Assembly (NCBI RefSeq): GCF_014197535.1
Contig: NZ_JACIFV010000002.1
Location: forward strand, 1-64,000
Reading direction: 5' to 3'
Source of the DNA: Rhizobium aethiopicum
Lineage (GTDB): Bacteria; Pseudomonadota; Alphaproteobacteria; Rhizobiales; Rhizobiaceae
Length of the DNA: 64,000 bases
Shown here: positions 55,458-64,000 of the stretch, piece after piece
How positions within the stretch are numbered: position 1 is the stretch's first letter
Layout: each line of letters begins with the position of its first letter
Notes under the pieces: generated by a model
Databases searched by the model: none
What the model saw: the letters and a program-made list of their open reading frames with translations, nothing else
What the model was told of the DNA's origin: nothing
Translations under genes and position numbers: made by a program

Positions 55458-56342
55458 ATGGAAAAGCGTGTCACTTTCTCCTCGACGACGATCGGCATCC
55501 TTTTCGCATTCCCGATGCTGCTGCTGATCTTCGTCTTCTTCTATTGGCCGAGCGCGCAGGCGCTTTATTGGGCGTTCACGCTCGAACAGCCATGGGGCGG
55601 CGGCAATGCCTGGGTTGGTTTCGACAATTTCAAGCAATTGCTCACCGACCCGATCTATTGGGAATCGATCAGCCGCAGCATGGTTTTCGCCTTTAGCTCG
55701 ACGATCATTGCCATGGGGTTTGCGCTCATCCTGGCGCTTTTGACGGATCGTGAACTGCGCGGCCACAAAATCTATCGGTCGGTCTTCATCTGGCCCTATG
55801 CGATCGCTGCTCCCGCTCTCGGCCTCGCCTTCCGCTTCATTCTGGCGCCGGAGGCCGGCCTCCTGTCTGTTATCAATCACGTATGGCCCGGCCTCTGGAA
55901 CCCGGCGCTCGATGGCAAGGACGCGATGATCGCTGTCATCATCGCCTTTTCGTGGAAATATATCGGCTATAATTTCATCTTCTTCCTCTCGGCTCTCCAA
56001 GGCATCCCGCGTTCGCTGATCGAGGCCGCGGCCATGGACGGCTCGGGGCCGCTGCGCCGCATGTGGGACCTCCAGCTGCCACTCTTGACGCCGACCTTGT
56101 TTTTCCTGCTCGTCATCAACATCACCGAAAGCTTCCAGGATTCCTTCGGTATCGTTGACGTCATGACGCAGGGCGGACCGGCACGGGCGACGGAGCTCAT
56201 GGTCTACAAGATCTATTTCGACGGCTTCAGGGGGCTCGATTATTCGGGCGCCGCCGCCCAGTCGATCATCCTGATGGCGCTCGTCGTCCTTCTCACCGTC
56301 TTCCAGTTCCGCTTCATTGAGCGGCGGGTGCACTACAAGTGA
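55458..56342 (+). CDS. ugpA: glycerol-3-phosphate-type ABC permease
   Basis: The protein has 294 residues and six helices. The EAA loop (LIEAAAMDGSGPLRRMWDLQLP) is present and followed by DSFGIVDVMTQGGPARATE, a strong UgpA-type segment. It lies 124 bp after ugpB, separated by the hairpin. The ribosome site is weak. Confidence 0.9.
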   Translation: MEKRVTFSSTTIGILFAFPMLLLIFVFFYWPSAQALYWAFTLEQPWGGGNAWVGFDNFKQLLTDPIYWESISRSMVFAFSSTIIAMGFALILALLTDRELRGHKIYRSVFIWPYAIAAPALGLAFRFILAPEAGLLSVINHVWPGLWNPALDGKDAMIAVIIAFSWKYIGYNFIFFLSALQGIPRSLIEAAAMDGSGPLRRMWDLQLPLLTPTLFFLLVINITESFQDSFGIVDVMTQGGPARATELMVYKIYFDGFRGLDYSGAAAQSIILMALVVLLTVFQFRFIERRVHYK

Positions 56343-56352
56343 GGTCGCTGAC

Positions 56353-57267
56353 ATGATCGAACGCACGCCGATATTCAACTTCGTCTGCTATACGCTTCTG
56401 GCGCTCGGCATGGTGATCGCGCTTCTGCCTTTCGTCATCGTCATCATCGCATCGACGCTCGATCTGGAAACGGTCAATCGTGTGCCGTTGCCGCTGATGC
56501 CGAGCTCACATTTTTGGGAAAACGCAAAAGAAGCTTGGATTCGCGCCGATCTCGGCAACAAGCTGATCCATAGCATCATCTTCGCCACGTCGGTCGCCAC
56601 CGGCAAGGTCATCCTTTCTGCGATGGCGGCCTTCTCGATCGTCTATTTCCGCTTCCGCGGCCGGCATCTGATCTTCTGGATCATCTTCATCACGCTGATG
56701 CTGCCGCTCGAAGTCCGCATCGTGCCGACCTATTCGATCGCGGCCAATGCGCTGGCGCCGTTCCAGGCGATCCTCGACGTCACGGGAATTACCGCACTTG
56801 TCGCCTGGGTGTCCGGCATCCAGATCAAGCTCGAATGGGGCTTGCTGAATTCTTACACCGGCCTGGTGGCGCCGCTCGTCGCCACCGCGACCGGGACCTT
56901 CCTCTATCGCCAGTTCTACCTGACCGTCCCCGACGAGCTCGCCGAGGCCACGAAGATGGACGGGGCAGGCGCCGTCCGCTTCTTCGTCGATATATTGCTG
57001 CCGCTGTCGCGGTCGAACATGATCGCGCTGTTCACCATCATGTTCGTCTGGGCCTGGAACCAGTATCTCTGGCCGCTGCTCGTCACCACCGATCCGAATT
57101 TCGGCATTGCGGTGACGCAGCTCAAGACCCTCATCCCGTCCGAATTCGGCCTGCCCGACTGGAACGTCGCCATGGCCGGAACCCTGATCATCATGTCGCC
57201 GCCGCTGCTGCTCGTCATCCTGATGCAGCGTTGGTTCGTGCGCGGCCTTATCTCCACCGAGAAGTGA
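56353..57267 (+). CDS. ugpE: glycerol-3-phosphate-type ABC permease
   Basis: The protein has 304 residues and six helices. UgpE marks: LMLPLEVRIVPTYSI, the EAA loop ELAEATKMDGAGAVRFF and NQYLWPLLVTTD. The ATG at 56353 follows the ugpA stop by 10 bp; the longer frame upstream shadows ugpA. Confidence 0.9.
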   Translation: MIERTPIFNFVCYTLLALGMVIALLPFVIVIIASTLDLETVNRVPLPLMPSSHFWENAKEAWIRADLGNKLIHSIIFATSVATGKVILSAMAAFSIVYFRFRGRHLIFWIIFITLMLPLEVRIVPTYSIAANALAPFQAILDVTGITALVAWVSGIQIKLEWGLLNSYTGLVAPLVATATGTFLYRQFYLTVPDELAEATKMDGAGAVRFFVDILLPLSRSNMIALFTIMFVWAWNQYLWPLLVTTDPNFGIAVTQLKTLIPSEFGLPDWNVAMAGTLIIMSPPLLLVILMQRWFVRGLISTEK

Positions 57268-57279
57268 AGGAACAGTCCT

Positions 57280-58389
57280 GTGGCACAGATCTCAATCCGT
57301 GATGTGAAGAAGAGCTACGGCAAGCATCCCGTCGTTCACGGCGTCGACCTGGAGATACAGTCCGGCGAATTCATCGTCATCCTCGGCCCCTCCGGCTGCG
57401 GCAAGTCCACGCTGCTGCGCATGATCGCCGGCCTCGAGGAAATCAGCGGCGGCGAAATCGCCATCGATGGCCGCGTCGTCAACCAGCTGGAGCCGCGCGA
57501 GCGCGGCTGCGCCATGGTGTTCCAGAACTATGCGCTCTATCCGCATATGACGGTCGCTGAGAATATCGGCTATGCCTTGAAAGTGGCAGGTGTCTCGAAG
57601 GCTGAGCGTAGCCGGCGCATCTCCGAGGTCGCCAAGGCGCTCAGCCTCGAGCCGTTCCTCGATCGCCGCCCGGCCGCGTTGTCCGGCGGCCAGCGCCAGC
57701 GCGTCGCCATGGGCCGTGCGATGATCCGCGAGCCGAAGGTGTTCCTCTTCGACGAGCCGCTGTCGAACCTCGACGCGAAACTGCGTATTGCCATGCGCGC
57801 CGAAATCCGCCGCCTTCACCGCCGCCTCGGCGCCACCTCGATCTTCGTCACGCATGACCAGACCGAGGCGATGACGCTGGCCGACCGGCTGGTGGTGATG
57901 AACGGCGGCAGGGTGGAGCAGGTCGGCACGCCGGAAGAGGTCTATCATCATCCGGTCTCGCGCTTCGTCGCCGGTTTTGTCGGCACGCCGGCGATGAACC
58001 TTCTCGAAGGCACGATCAACGACGAGGGCGTCTTCGTCTACGACCAGAGCCGCAAGATCGCGCTGCCGCGCGAACGCGCCGCGCCGCTGAAGGGCAAACG
58101 CGTCGTGCTCGGCATGCGCGCCGAGGCGGCCCGGTTGGTGGCTCCGGATGCGCCCGGCGCATTGGTGGCAACGGCCGATTTCATCGAAGAGCTCGGCGCA
58201 AGCCGCGTCGTTCATGCCGATTTCGACGGGCTGCCCTTTGCCGTGGCGCTGACCGAGGCCGTGACCGTGAAATCAGGGGATCCGATCGGTATCGCGATCG
58301 ATCACAATGCGATCCACCTCTATGCCGCCGATACCGGCCGGATCATCGAAAATCCGGCGGTGAACAGCGCCGGCGCCGTTCACGCCTGA
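57280..58389 (+). CDS. ugpC: glycerol-3-phosphate-type ABC ATP-binding protein
   Basis: The protein has 369 residues. Walker [10 protein letters not shown] (36-44), signature [15 protein letters not shown], Walker [16 protein letters not shown], switch [10 protein letters not shown], and a TOBE-type C-terminal domain. The start is GTG at 57280 with AAGGA 8 bases before it. Last gene of the ugp operon; convergent with the cupin gene 6 bp away. Confidence 0.92.
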   Translation: MAQISIRDVKKSYGKHPVVHGVDLEIQSGEFIVILGPSGCGKSTLLRMIAGLEEISGGEIAIDGRVVNQLEPRERGCAMVFQNYALYPHMTVAENIGYALKVAGVSKAERSRRISEVAKALSLEPFLDRRPAALSGGQRQRVAMGRAMIREPKVFLFDEPLSNLDAKLRIAMRAEIRRLHRRLGATSIFVTHDQTEAMTLADRLVVMNGGRVEQVGTPEEVYHHPVSRFVAGFVGTPAMNLLEGTINDEGVFVYDQSRKIALPRERAAPLKGKRVVLGMRAEAARLVAPDAPGALVATADFIEELGASRVVHADFDGLPFAVALTEAVTVKSGDPIGIAIDHNAIHLYAADTGRIIENPAVNSAGAVHA

Positions 58390-58395
58390 GCGGCG

Positions 58396-58869
58396 TCAGC
58401 GATGGATGGGATCGATCCAGACGACGTCTTCCGGTTTCTCGACCGGTTCGATATCTAAGTTGACGACGACCGGTTCCTGGCCTGAGCGAAAGAGCACGCA
58501 TTCCAGCGTCTCGTCGCGGCTGGCATTGATCTCCTGGTGCGGCACATAGGGCGGAACATAGATGAAGTCGCCGGGGCCGGCTTCGGCGGTATATTCCAGA
58601 TGCTCCCCCCAGCGCATGCGGGCCTTGCCCTTGACGACGTAGATGATGCTTTCGAGATCGCCGTGATGGTGGGCTCCGGTTTTCGCATTGGCATGGATCG
58701 TCACCGTGCCGGCCCAGATTTTCTCTGCGCCGGCACGGGCATGGTTGATCGCGGTCGCGCGGTTCATGCCCGGGGTCTGCGCGGTGTTCGGGTCGAGCGA
58801 ATTGCCGGGAATGACCTTGACGCCGTGTTCGCGCCAGTCGATGTGAGAATGCTGGTGGTCGCCGCTCAT
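58396..58869 (-). CDS. cupin-domain protein
   Basis: The protein has 157 residues, one cupin barrel. Motif 1 (TGAHHHGDLESIIYVVKG) has two adjacent His, a third His and Glu for metal; motif 2 (PGDFIYVPPYVPHQEIN) supplies the last His. The function of such single cupins cannot be read from sequence; sugar or dioxygenase-like roles are possible. The ATG at 58869 has GGAGG 6 bases upstream; an open frame runs 18 codons further. Confidence 0.86.
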   Translation of the reverse strand: MSGDHQHSHIDWREHGVKVIPGNSLDPNTAQTPGMNRATAINHARAGAEKIWAGTVTIHANAKTGAHHHGDLESIIYVVKGKARMRWGEHLEYTAEAGPGDFIYVPPYVPHQEINASRDETLECVLFRSGQEPVVVNLDIEPVEKPEDVVWIDPIHR

Positions 58870-58960
58870 GCCTAGCCTCCGCCTTGATTGAATCAGTCTA
58901 GGCGGGACTACCGCGACGGCCAAGCGGATTTACCTTGAAGCAGCAGAAAGAGCGGAGCCG

Positions 58961-59494
58961 ATGAGCCACCTCCCGCAGATCGATTACGACACCGCTTCGC
59001 CTGAGGTTCGCGCGGCGCATGATGAAGAAATCAGACTGCGCGGACGCATGACCAACATGAAGCGGACGCTCCTCCATTCGCCGGTCGCCCATCGCATCTA
59101 TGCCGAATGGTTTACGCTGCGGGCCGAGCTCGATCCTGTCATCAGCGACCGCGAGATCTGGATCTTCTCGCATGCGATCTCGAAGGCGGCGAAATCGAAG
59201 ATTGCCATCACCTTCTTTCGCAGGGCGCTGATCAACAAGGGGTTTGATCCCGATGCTATGGAATTTTCCGAAGCGGAGGCGCTCCTCGATGCCTTCGGCA
59301 GGGCTGTTGTCGCCGATTCAAACGCCGTTCCGGCCGAGCTCTGGGAAAGGCTGAAAGAACGCTACGAAACCAAGGCGCTCGTCGATCTCGTCGCCTTCGC
59401 CGGCATCATGCTGGCGACCGCTGTCTTCAACAATGTCGTCGAGGTCGAATTCGACCTGGAGCTTGAGGCCTTCGCAGAAGGCACCGGCTCCTAG
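58961..59494 (+). CDS. carboxymuconolactone-decarboxylase-like (AhpD-fold) protein without Cys pair
   Basis: The protein has 177 residues, all helical. The fold is suggested by LLHSPVAHRIYAEWFTLRAEL and REIWIFSHAISKAAKS. AhpD proteins need a C-x2-C pair; this protein has no Cys at all, so a redox role like AhpD is unlikely. The end overlaps the convergent isomerase gene by 4 bp. The substrate is unknown. Confidence 0.72.
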   Translation: MSHLPQIDYDTASPEVRAAHDEEIRLRGRMTNMKRTLLHSPVAHRIYAEWFTLRAELDPVISDREIWIFSHAISKAAKSKIAITFFRRALINKGFDPDAMEFSEAEALLDAFGRAVVADSNAVPAELWERLKERYETKALVDLVAFAGIMLATAVFNNVVEVEFDLELEAFAEGTGS

Positions 59495-60261
59495 CCGTTT
59501 AGCGAGGCGATCGCGGCTTTGACCGCGTCCGCACCGGCCCTCGTTGGCCGGTATTCAAGGCCGACGGCGCCGTCATAGCCGTTGGCGAAGATCCAGTTGA
59601 GGCGATGGGCGAGGTCGATGCCGCCGGAGCCCGGTTCGTTGCGGCCGGGATGATCGGCGACATGGACGTGGAAAACACGGTCGAGGCGGCCGTCCAGCAC
59701 GTCTTCGGTGCGTTCGTCCATCACGGCGGAATGGTAGATGTCGTAGACGATGCCGATCTCGGGGCGGCCGACGTCATCGACGATGTCGAGGCCTTCGCGG
59801 GTCGAATCGAGGAAGTAGCCGATATGGTCGATACGGATATTGAGAGGTTCTACGCCGAGCCGCACGCCGCTCCCTTCCAGGATATCGGCGCCTGATTTCA
59901 GGGTGTCGGTGAGGGCCACGCGCTGTTCATCACGGCTGAAGCCGGCGAGATCGTCGCCGGCCTGGGCGATCAGCACCGGCGCGCCGAGGCGTTTGGCGAC
60001 TGCGACGGATTCCGCAAGGCCCGCCAGCCAGGCCTGCCGGTTGGCGGCATCGGTCAGTGCGATCATCGGCTCGGCTACGAGGCTGGTGACGGCAAGGCCG
60101 GTTTCCTTCAGCGCTGTCTCGATCGCATCCAGATCCTTGTCGGTCCAGCGCCAGAATTCGATCGCCGTCAGGCCGCCGGCATGGGCGCGGCGGATGCGGT
60201 CGGCAAAGCTGTCGCCCTCTTCGGCAAACAGCCATTCTATGCAGGCCGAATAACGTCGCAT
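59491..60261 (-). CDS. sugar phosphate isomerase/epimerase (hydroxypyruvate isomerase-like)
   Basis: The protein has 256 residues, a TIM barrel of the AP-endonuclease-2 superfamily. Metal-binding positions are seen around GVEPLN (Glu), YDIYHS (Asp, His), HVADHPGRNEPGSGGID and GLEYRP (Glu). The RNEPG loop is characteristic of hydroxypyruvate isomerase (Hyi) and OtnI relatives. It is divergent from the dehydrogenase gene at 60407. Confidence 0.87.
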   Translation of the reverse strand: MRRYSACIEWLFAEEGDSFADRIRRAHAGGLTAIEFWRWTDKDLDAIETALKETGLAVTSLVAEPMIALTDAANRQAWLAGLAESVAVAKRLGAPVLIAQAGDDLAGFSRDEQRVALTDTLKSGADILEGSGVRLGVEPLNIRIDHIGYFLDSTREGLDIVDDVGRPEIGIVYDIYHSAVMDERTEDVLDGRLDRVFHVHVADHPGRNEPGSGGIDLAHRLNWIFANGYDGAVGLEYRPTRAGADAVKAAIASLNG

Positions 60262-60406
60262 GAAAATTCCTCCCGGTGCGGATGCAGGCTGCGACAGAAC
60301 GGAGCCTGCCGCAAGAGGCGTTTGGGTGCTTGACGCAAGGATTCATTGGCGGAACACTCATCCCCTAATCTAGGGCCGGGATCGCTGGCCGCTTCGGGAG
60401 GAAGAT

Positions 60407-61195
60407 ATGGATCTGGGATTGAAGGGAAAGATCGCCGTCATAACAGGCGCGTCGGTCGGCATCGGGCTCGCGATCGCCGAAGGGCTGGCGGCTGAGGGCG
60501 CAGACCTCGTTCTGGCGGCGCGCGGCGGCGAACGGCTGGAGGCGGAAGCCGTCCGCATCGCCGAGAAATTCGGCGTCAGCGCCGTCGCTGTCGCCGCAGA
60601 TGTGGCGACAGTTGAGGGAACCGAGGCGATCATTGCGGCGGCTGCCGAAAAGGGAGGCGCCGATATCCTCATCAACAATGCCGGCACCGGATCGAACGAG
60701 ACCGTCATGGAGGCGCCTGATGAGAAATGGCAGGCCTATTGGGACCTGCATGTGATGGCCGCCGTCAGGCTTGCGCGCGGCATCGCACCGCAGATGAAGC
60801 AACGCGGCGGCGGGGTGATCCTGCACAATGCCTCGATCTGCGCCGTCCAGCCGCTCTGGTACGAGCCGATCTACAATGTCAGCAAATCGGCGCTGATGAT
60901 GTTTTCGAAGACACTCTCGACCGAGCTCATCCAGGACAATATCCGCGTCAACTGCATCAACGCCGGCTTGATCCTGACGCCCGACTGGATCAAGACCGCC
61001 AAGCAGCTGACGGCCGAAAGCGGCGGAAACTGGGAAGGCTACCTGCAGAGCGTTGCCAATGAACATGCCGCCTCCAAACGCTTCGGCACACCGGAAGAAC
61101 TGGCGAATGTCTTCGTCTTTCTGAGTTCGGAGCGGGCGAGCTATTGTATCGGATCGACCTATTTCGTCGATGGCGGCATGCTGAAGACAATTTGA
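60407..61195 (+). CDS. short-chain dehydrogenase/reductase
   Basis: The protein has 262 residues. Cofactor loop TGASVGIG (13-20), NNAG (90-93), catalytic Ser143, Tyr156 and Lys160 (Y-x3-K). The end has FVDGGML. Residues after the second strand (AARGGERL) favour NADP. The substrate is unknown. It is divergent from the Hyi-like gene with 145 bp between, and followed by an Rrf2 regulator. Confidence 0.91.
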   Translation: MDLGLKGKIAVITGASVGIGLAIAEGLAAEGADLVLAARGGERLEAEAVRIAEKFGVSAVAVAADVATVEGTEAIIAAAAEKGGADILINNAGTGSNETVMEAPDEKWQAYWDLHVMAAVRLARGIAPQMKQRGGGVILHNASICAVQPLWYEPIYNVSKSALMMFSKTLSTELIQDNIRVNCINAGLILTPDWIKTAKQLTAESGGNWEGYLQSVANEHAASKRFGTPEELANVFVFLSSERASYCIGSTYFVDGGMLKTI

Positions 61196-61238
61196 TCGAA
61201 GCTGCCGCAAAGAGCCGACCGGGGACGTTGCCGATACA

Positions 61239-61255
61239 AGCTATAAATATTAGCT
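61239..61255. promoter_or_regulatory. short inverted repeat upstream of the Rrf2 gene
   Basis: AGCTA-N7-TAGCT in an AT-rich stretch, 80-100 bp before the Rrf2 start. It may be part of a promoter or a self-regulation site. The arms are short. Confidence 0.3.
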
Positions 61256-61336
61256 ATTTTGTTGTATCTTCACGATTTCGACGTTATTTGGCTGCAATTG
61301 ACGGGCAAATATTTCGGTTTCCAAAAGGCGACGACG

Positions 61337-61801
61337 ATGCTGACGAAGAAGGGAAAATACGGCCTCAAGGCCCTGGTCGATCTGGCGCGTCTGGCGCCGG
61401 GCGAGACCGCCTTCATCAATGACGTCGCAGCGCGGAACAATATTCCGAAGAAGTTTCTCGACACGATCCTGCTCGAACTGCGCAATGTCGGTATCCTGCG
61501 TTCAAAGAAAGGCCCTGGCGGCGGGTATTCTCTCTCGCGGCCGGCATCCGAGATCCGTATCGGCCATGTCATCCGCACGCTCGATGGTCCGCTCGCGCCG
61601 ATCCGTTGCGCCAGCCGCACGGCTTACGAGGCGTGCGACGACTGCGCCGACCCGGAAACCTGCCAAGTGCGGCGTTCGATGACCGATGTTCGGGACGCGA
61701 TCGCCGCCATTCTGGACAATATGACCCTCGACCAATTCGTCGCCGCCGGTGGCCGCATTGAAGACACCGGGGATGAACTGCCGATCTCCGCCGCCAGCTG
61801 A
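61337..61801 (+). CDS. Rrf2-family transcriptional regulator
   Basis: The protein has 154 residues. Winged helix (1-65; KGKYGLKALVDLA, then GGGYSLSRPA) and a C-terminal Cys set: Cys91, Cys100, Cys103, Cys109. Three or more Cys in this place bind an Fe-S cluster in IscR- and NsrR-type members, but a CymR-like (sulfur) role is also possible. The ATG at 61337 has AAGGCG upstream; the longer frame is not used. It converges on a sulfur-acquisition-type flavoprotein gene. Confidence 0.9.
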   Translation: MLTKKGKYGLKALVDLARLAPGETAFINDVAARNNIPKKFLDTILLELRNVGILRSKKGPGGGYSLSRPASEIRIGHVIRTLDGPLAPIRCASRTAYEACDDCADPETCQVRRSMTDVRDAIAAILDNMTLDQFVAAGGRIEDTGDELPISAAS

Positions 61802-61862
61802 GACGCTTCGTTTCATGTGGCCTGCGTTACTCCCAGGGCGTCATGCTGTGATCGTTCAGCGC

Positions 61863-62975
61863 TCACCTTGACATATGGTCGCCGGCGCGGTGCAGCAATC
61901 GATCGCGCGGCAGCGACAGCGCGTGGATACGTGCATTGCGCCAATGGCGGTCGAGATTGAGGCCGATGCCGGTTGACGCTTCGCCCGCAAGTTCGAACAG
62001 CGCATTTGCGGCGCTAAGGGCCGTTTCCCCGGCAGTTATTGCGGCCGCCGAGGCAGAAAAATAGGCATCCGCCATCGCCGCCTCTACAGGATTGACCTGG
62101 GCAATATCGAGTTTGCGGCCCGCCCGCTCCAGAGCTGCCGCCGTGATTTCGATGCCGACCGCGTGTTCGCCGAGCCGGGAGGGGAAGACGGTGCGATCGC
62201 CAATGGCTGTCATCAGGTCGGCCCATGCGGCTCGCGCGATGCCGAGGCCTACGCCCGCCTTAAGCAGCAGGCCGAGCGAAATGCCCGTCGAATATGCGGA
62301 CGAGGGGGCCGGCGCGATTGTGCCGACATCGACATGCACTGCGCCGGCGATCGTCGTTGCCGACCCATTGGTGCGCTGACCGAAACCGTCCCAATCATCG
62401 ACCACCTGCACGTCCTCGCTGTTGCGGCTGAAGTAAAGCGTCACAGGGCGGCCGGGCGGAAGTGTGAGGTCAGCGGCAATCCAATCGGCGTAGAGAATAC
62501 CGGGCGCCTGCCGCATCCGTCCGCTCAGGCGGTACCCCGATCCTTCTGGCGACAGCTCGCTGCCGTCGGCAACGGCTGCGCCGGCGAAGCGGTCGCCGAG
62601 CAGCACACGGGTAAAGAGCGATGCCTTCAGATCCTCGGGCGCCTGGGTGCGGAGGGTTTCCAGGACGGAAAAGTGATTTTCCAGGGTCTCGCCGATCGAG
62701 GCGTCGGCCTCGGCAATGATCGCGATGATTTCGGCAAGCAGGGCGTTCGGCACGTCGAGCCCTTCATGTTCGGGCGGAACAGAGATTGCCGTCAAACCCG
62801 AGACCGACAGCGCGTCGAGCTCGGCAAAAGGCAGGATGCGGTTGATATCGCGCTCGCTTGCCTGGTGACGGAATGTGTCGGCGAGGTTGCGAGCCGTGGA
62901 TATCGCCTCCTCTTCGTTTTCGATGCGGCGTGCCGGTGGCCGGATGCGGTCTTGAAACTGCGATACTGTTCCCAT
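61863..62975 (-). CDS. acyl-CoA-dehydrogenase-fold flavoprotein (SfnB/DszC-like)
   Basis: The protein has 370 residues. N-terminal helical, middle beta (about 125-225) and C-terminal helical domains of the acyl-CoA dehydrogenase fold. ADASIGETLENHFSVL and WDGFGQRTNGSATT match the sulfur-acquisition oxidoreductases SfnB/DszC, which use FMNH2 to open organosulfur compounds. The acyl-CoA catalytic Glu is not obvious. It is a single gene facing Rrf2. No partner flavin reductase is in the window. Confidence 0.83.
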   Translation of the reverse strand: MGTVSQFQDRIRPPARRIENEEEAISTARNLADTFRHQASERDINRILPFAELDALSVSGLTAISVPPEHEGLDVPNALLAEIIAIIAEADASIGETLENHFSVLETLRTQAPEDLKASLFTRVLLGDRFAGAAVADGSELSPEGSGYRLSGRMRQAPGILYADWIAADLTLPPGRPVTLYFSRNSEDVQVVDDWDGFGQRTNGSATTIAGAVHVDVGTIAPAPSSAYSTGISLGLLLKAGVGLGIARAAWADLMTAIGDRTVFPSRLGEHAVGIEITAAALERAGRKLDIAQVNPVEAAMADAYFSASAAAITAGETALSAANALFELAGEASTGIGLNLDRHWRNARIHALSLPRDRLLHRAGDHMSR

Positions 62976-63138
62976 CGCTCACTCTTTCCTCGACGGGTGA
63001 CAGGAGTGAGGGATTTTCCTCCGGATGATAAGAACGGTTTTTCCAGAAAAACCCAAAGCTTCGAATTTTCTCACCAACTTGATCGCCTCGCCTTGCACTC
63101 TACTTATGGTTAACCGGGCTATCCAATTGAGGAATATG

Positions 63139-63915
63139 ATGGGTGAAGCACTTGCTCGCCATAGCGAGGTTTGGAAAATGGGGCGCCAGCCGAGACCGCG
63201 CCTGACGCTGGATATCGCCGAGATTCCAACTTATGCGATCGGCGACATTCACGGCCGCTACGACCTGCTTCTGAAAGCTGAGGAGGCGATTCTGCAAGAT
63301 GGCGCGCGATTGCCCGGGCAAAAGCTGATCGTGACGCTGGGTGACTATATCGACCGGGGCCCGGAATCGGCACAGGTCATCACTCACCTCATGGAGCCGC
63401 CGCCTGACGGTTTCGACCGTATCTGTCTTGCCGGTAATCACGAGATCGCCATGCTCGATTATGTCGACGGCTGGCTCCCTTATGACGACTGGATGCGGAT
63501 GGGATCGGCGGAATCGCTTAAATCCTATGGGCTCGATCCGGAGCATCTGCCGCTCGTCTTCCCCTCCGGCGCGCAGCTCGACGCCTTTCTGCGGCAGTCG
63601 CTGCCGCATACGCATATCGATTTCATGCGGGCGCTGCCGATCATGCTGGACACACCGAGCGTGGTGTTCGTGCATGCCGGCATCGATCCGATGCTGCCGC
63701 TCTCCGCGCAGACGGAGGACGACCTGGTCCTTATCCGCCACCGCTTTCTCGAAAGCAGGGTTCCTTTGCCGAAACTCGTCGTGCACGGCCATACGCCCAG
63801 CGACGAGCCCGACATTCGCCCGAGGCGGCTCAATCTCGATACACGCGCCTTTCGCAGCGGCAAGCTGACCGTCGCACGGTTCTGGCAGGGCCGGGTGCAT
63901 CTGTTTTCCACCTGA
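63139..63915 (+). CDS. PPP-type serine/threonine phosphatase-like metallophosphoesterase
   Basis: The protein has 258 residues. The two-metal motifs are complete: GDIHGR (35-40), GDYIDRG (68-74), GNHE (99-102), and later FVHAG and VVHGHTP. Bacterial PPP proteins of this size include PrpA and ApaH-like enzymes. The start at 63139 is chosen from ATG-ATG because GAGGA lies 5 bases ahead; starts at 63106 or 63025 are possible. It is a single gene. Confidence 0.9.
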   Translation: MGEALARHSEVWKMGRQPRPRLTLDIAEIPTYAIGDIHGRYDLLLKAEEAILQDGARLPGQKLIVTLGDYIDRGPESAQVITHLMEPPPDGFDRICLAGNHEIAMLDYVDGWLPYDDWMRMGSAESLKSYGLDPEHLPLVFPSGAQLDAFLRQSLPHTHIDFMRALPIMLDTPSVVFVHAGIDPMLPLSAQTEDDLVLIRHRFLESRVPLPKLVVHGHTPSDEPDIRPRRLNLDTRAFRSGKLTVARFWQGRVHLFST

Positions 63916-64000
63916 CATCGTCCCAGCACGAGGCTGTGTCATAAAGCGCGTCGCAATCTTTCAGATTCTCCCCTGCGCTTGAGTCTTAGTTTTCAAAACA

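Noticed and set aside
63916..64000. possible repeat or gene start at the window end
   Set aside because: A segment like AAAGCGCGTCGCAATCTTTCAG recalls a recurring rhizobial intergenic motif, but there is only one copy here and no gene can be seen before the edge.

Overview
The window is a piece of a rhizobial chromosome, most likely from the Rhizobium etli / R. leguminosarum / R. phaseoli group. The reasons are the rhizobial 23S-5S-tRNA-fMet end of an rRNA operon, two copies of an intergenic element resembling the Rhizobium RIME family, GC-rich coding DNA, a FixJ-like regulator, an Exo/Pss-type exopolysaccharide cluster, and closely packed sugar ABC transporter operons. No phage, IS element or CRISPR array was seen. 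Assignments rest on reading the sequence; no database search was possible.

Region 1 (1-1362) holds the rRNA operon end, a terminator, a probable decayed 3' end of a Ca2+/H+ antiporter gene, and a small unknown gene. Region 2 (1634-8260) is a two-component pair: a roughly 1980-residue sensor (pseudokinase-like kinase domain, AAA-type ATPase, TPR-like part, GAF, two PAS, histidine kinase) and a FixJ/LuxR response regulator.

Region 3 (8905-25533) is a complete but split set of complex I (NDH-1) genes. nuoH, nuoI and a CBS-domain gene lie on the + strand. They converge on a 14-gene minus-strand run in the order nuoJ, nuoK, an MrpD-like gene, a small membrane gene, nuoL-like, nuoM, nuoN, then nuoABCDEFG. 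The cluster encodes four antiporter-like subunits instead of three, plus an 84-residue membrane protein. NuoG is the long, E. coli-like form. This is the most unusual part of the window.

Region 4 (25960-29022) has a membrane DUF305 protein and a membrane-bound PQQ glucose dehydrogenase. Region 5 (29240-46094) is a Wzx/Wzy-type exopolysaccharide locus: acyltransferase, five glycosyltransferases, polymerase, outer-membrane export protein, Wzc-like co-polymerase with a damaged Walker A motif, priming sugar transferase, flippase and secreted GH16 glycanase. A Crp/Fnr-type regulator sits in the middle beside a 471-bp AT-rich divergent promoter region.

Region 6 (46116-53615) is a six-gene carbohydrate ABC operon with a PfkB kinase and a SIS-domain enzyme, divergent from a ROK repressor; a 21-bp palindrome lies between them. 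Region 7 (53978-58389) is a ugpBAEC-type ABC operon. Region 8 (58396-63915) holds single metabolic genes: cupin, CMD-like protein, sugar isomerase, short-chain dehydrogenase, an Rrf2 regulator convergent with an acyl-CoA-dehydrogenase-fold flavoprotein of the sulfur-acquisition type, and a PPP-family metallophosphoesterase.
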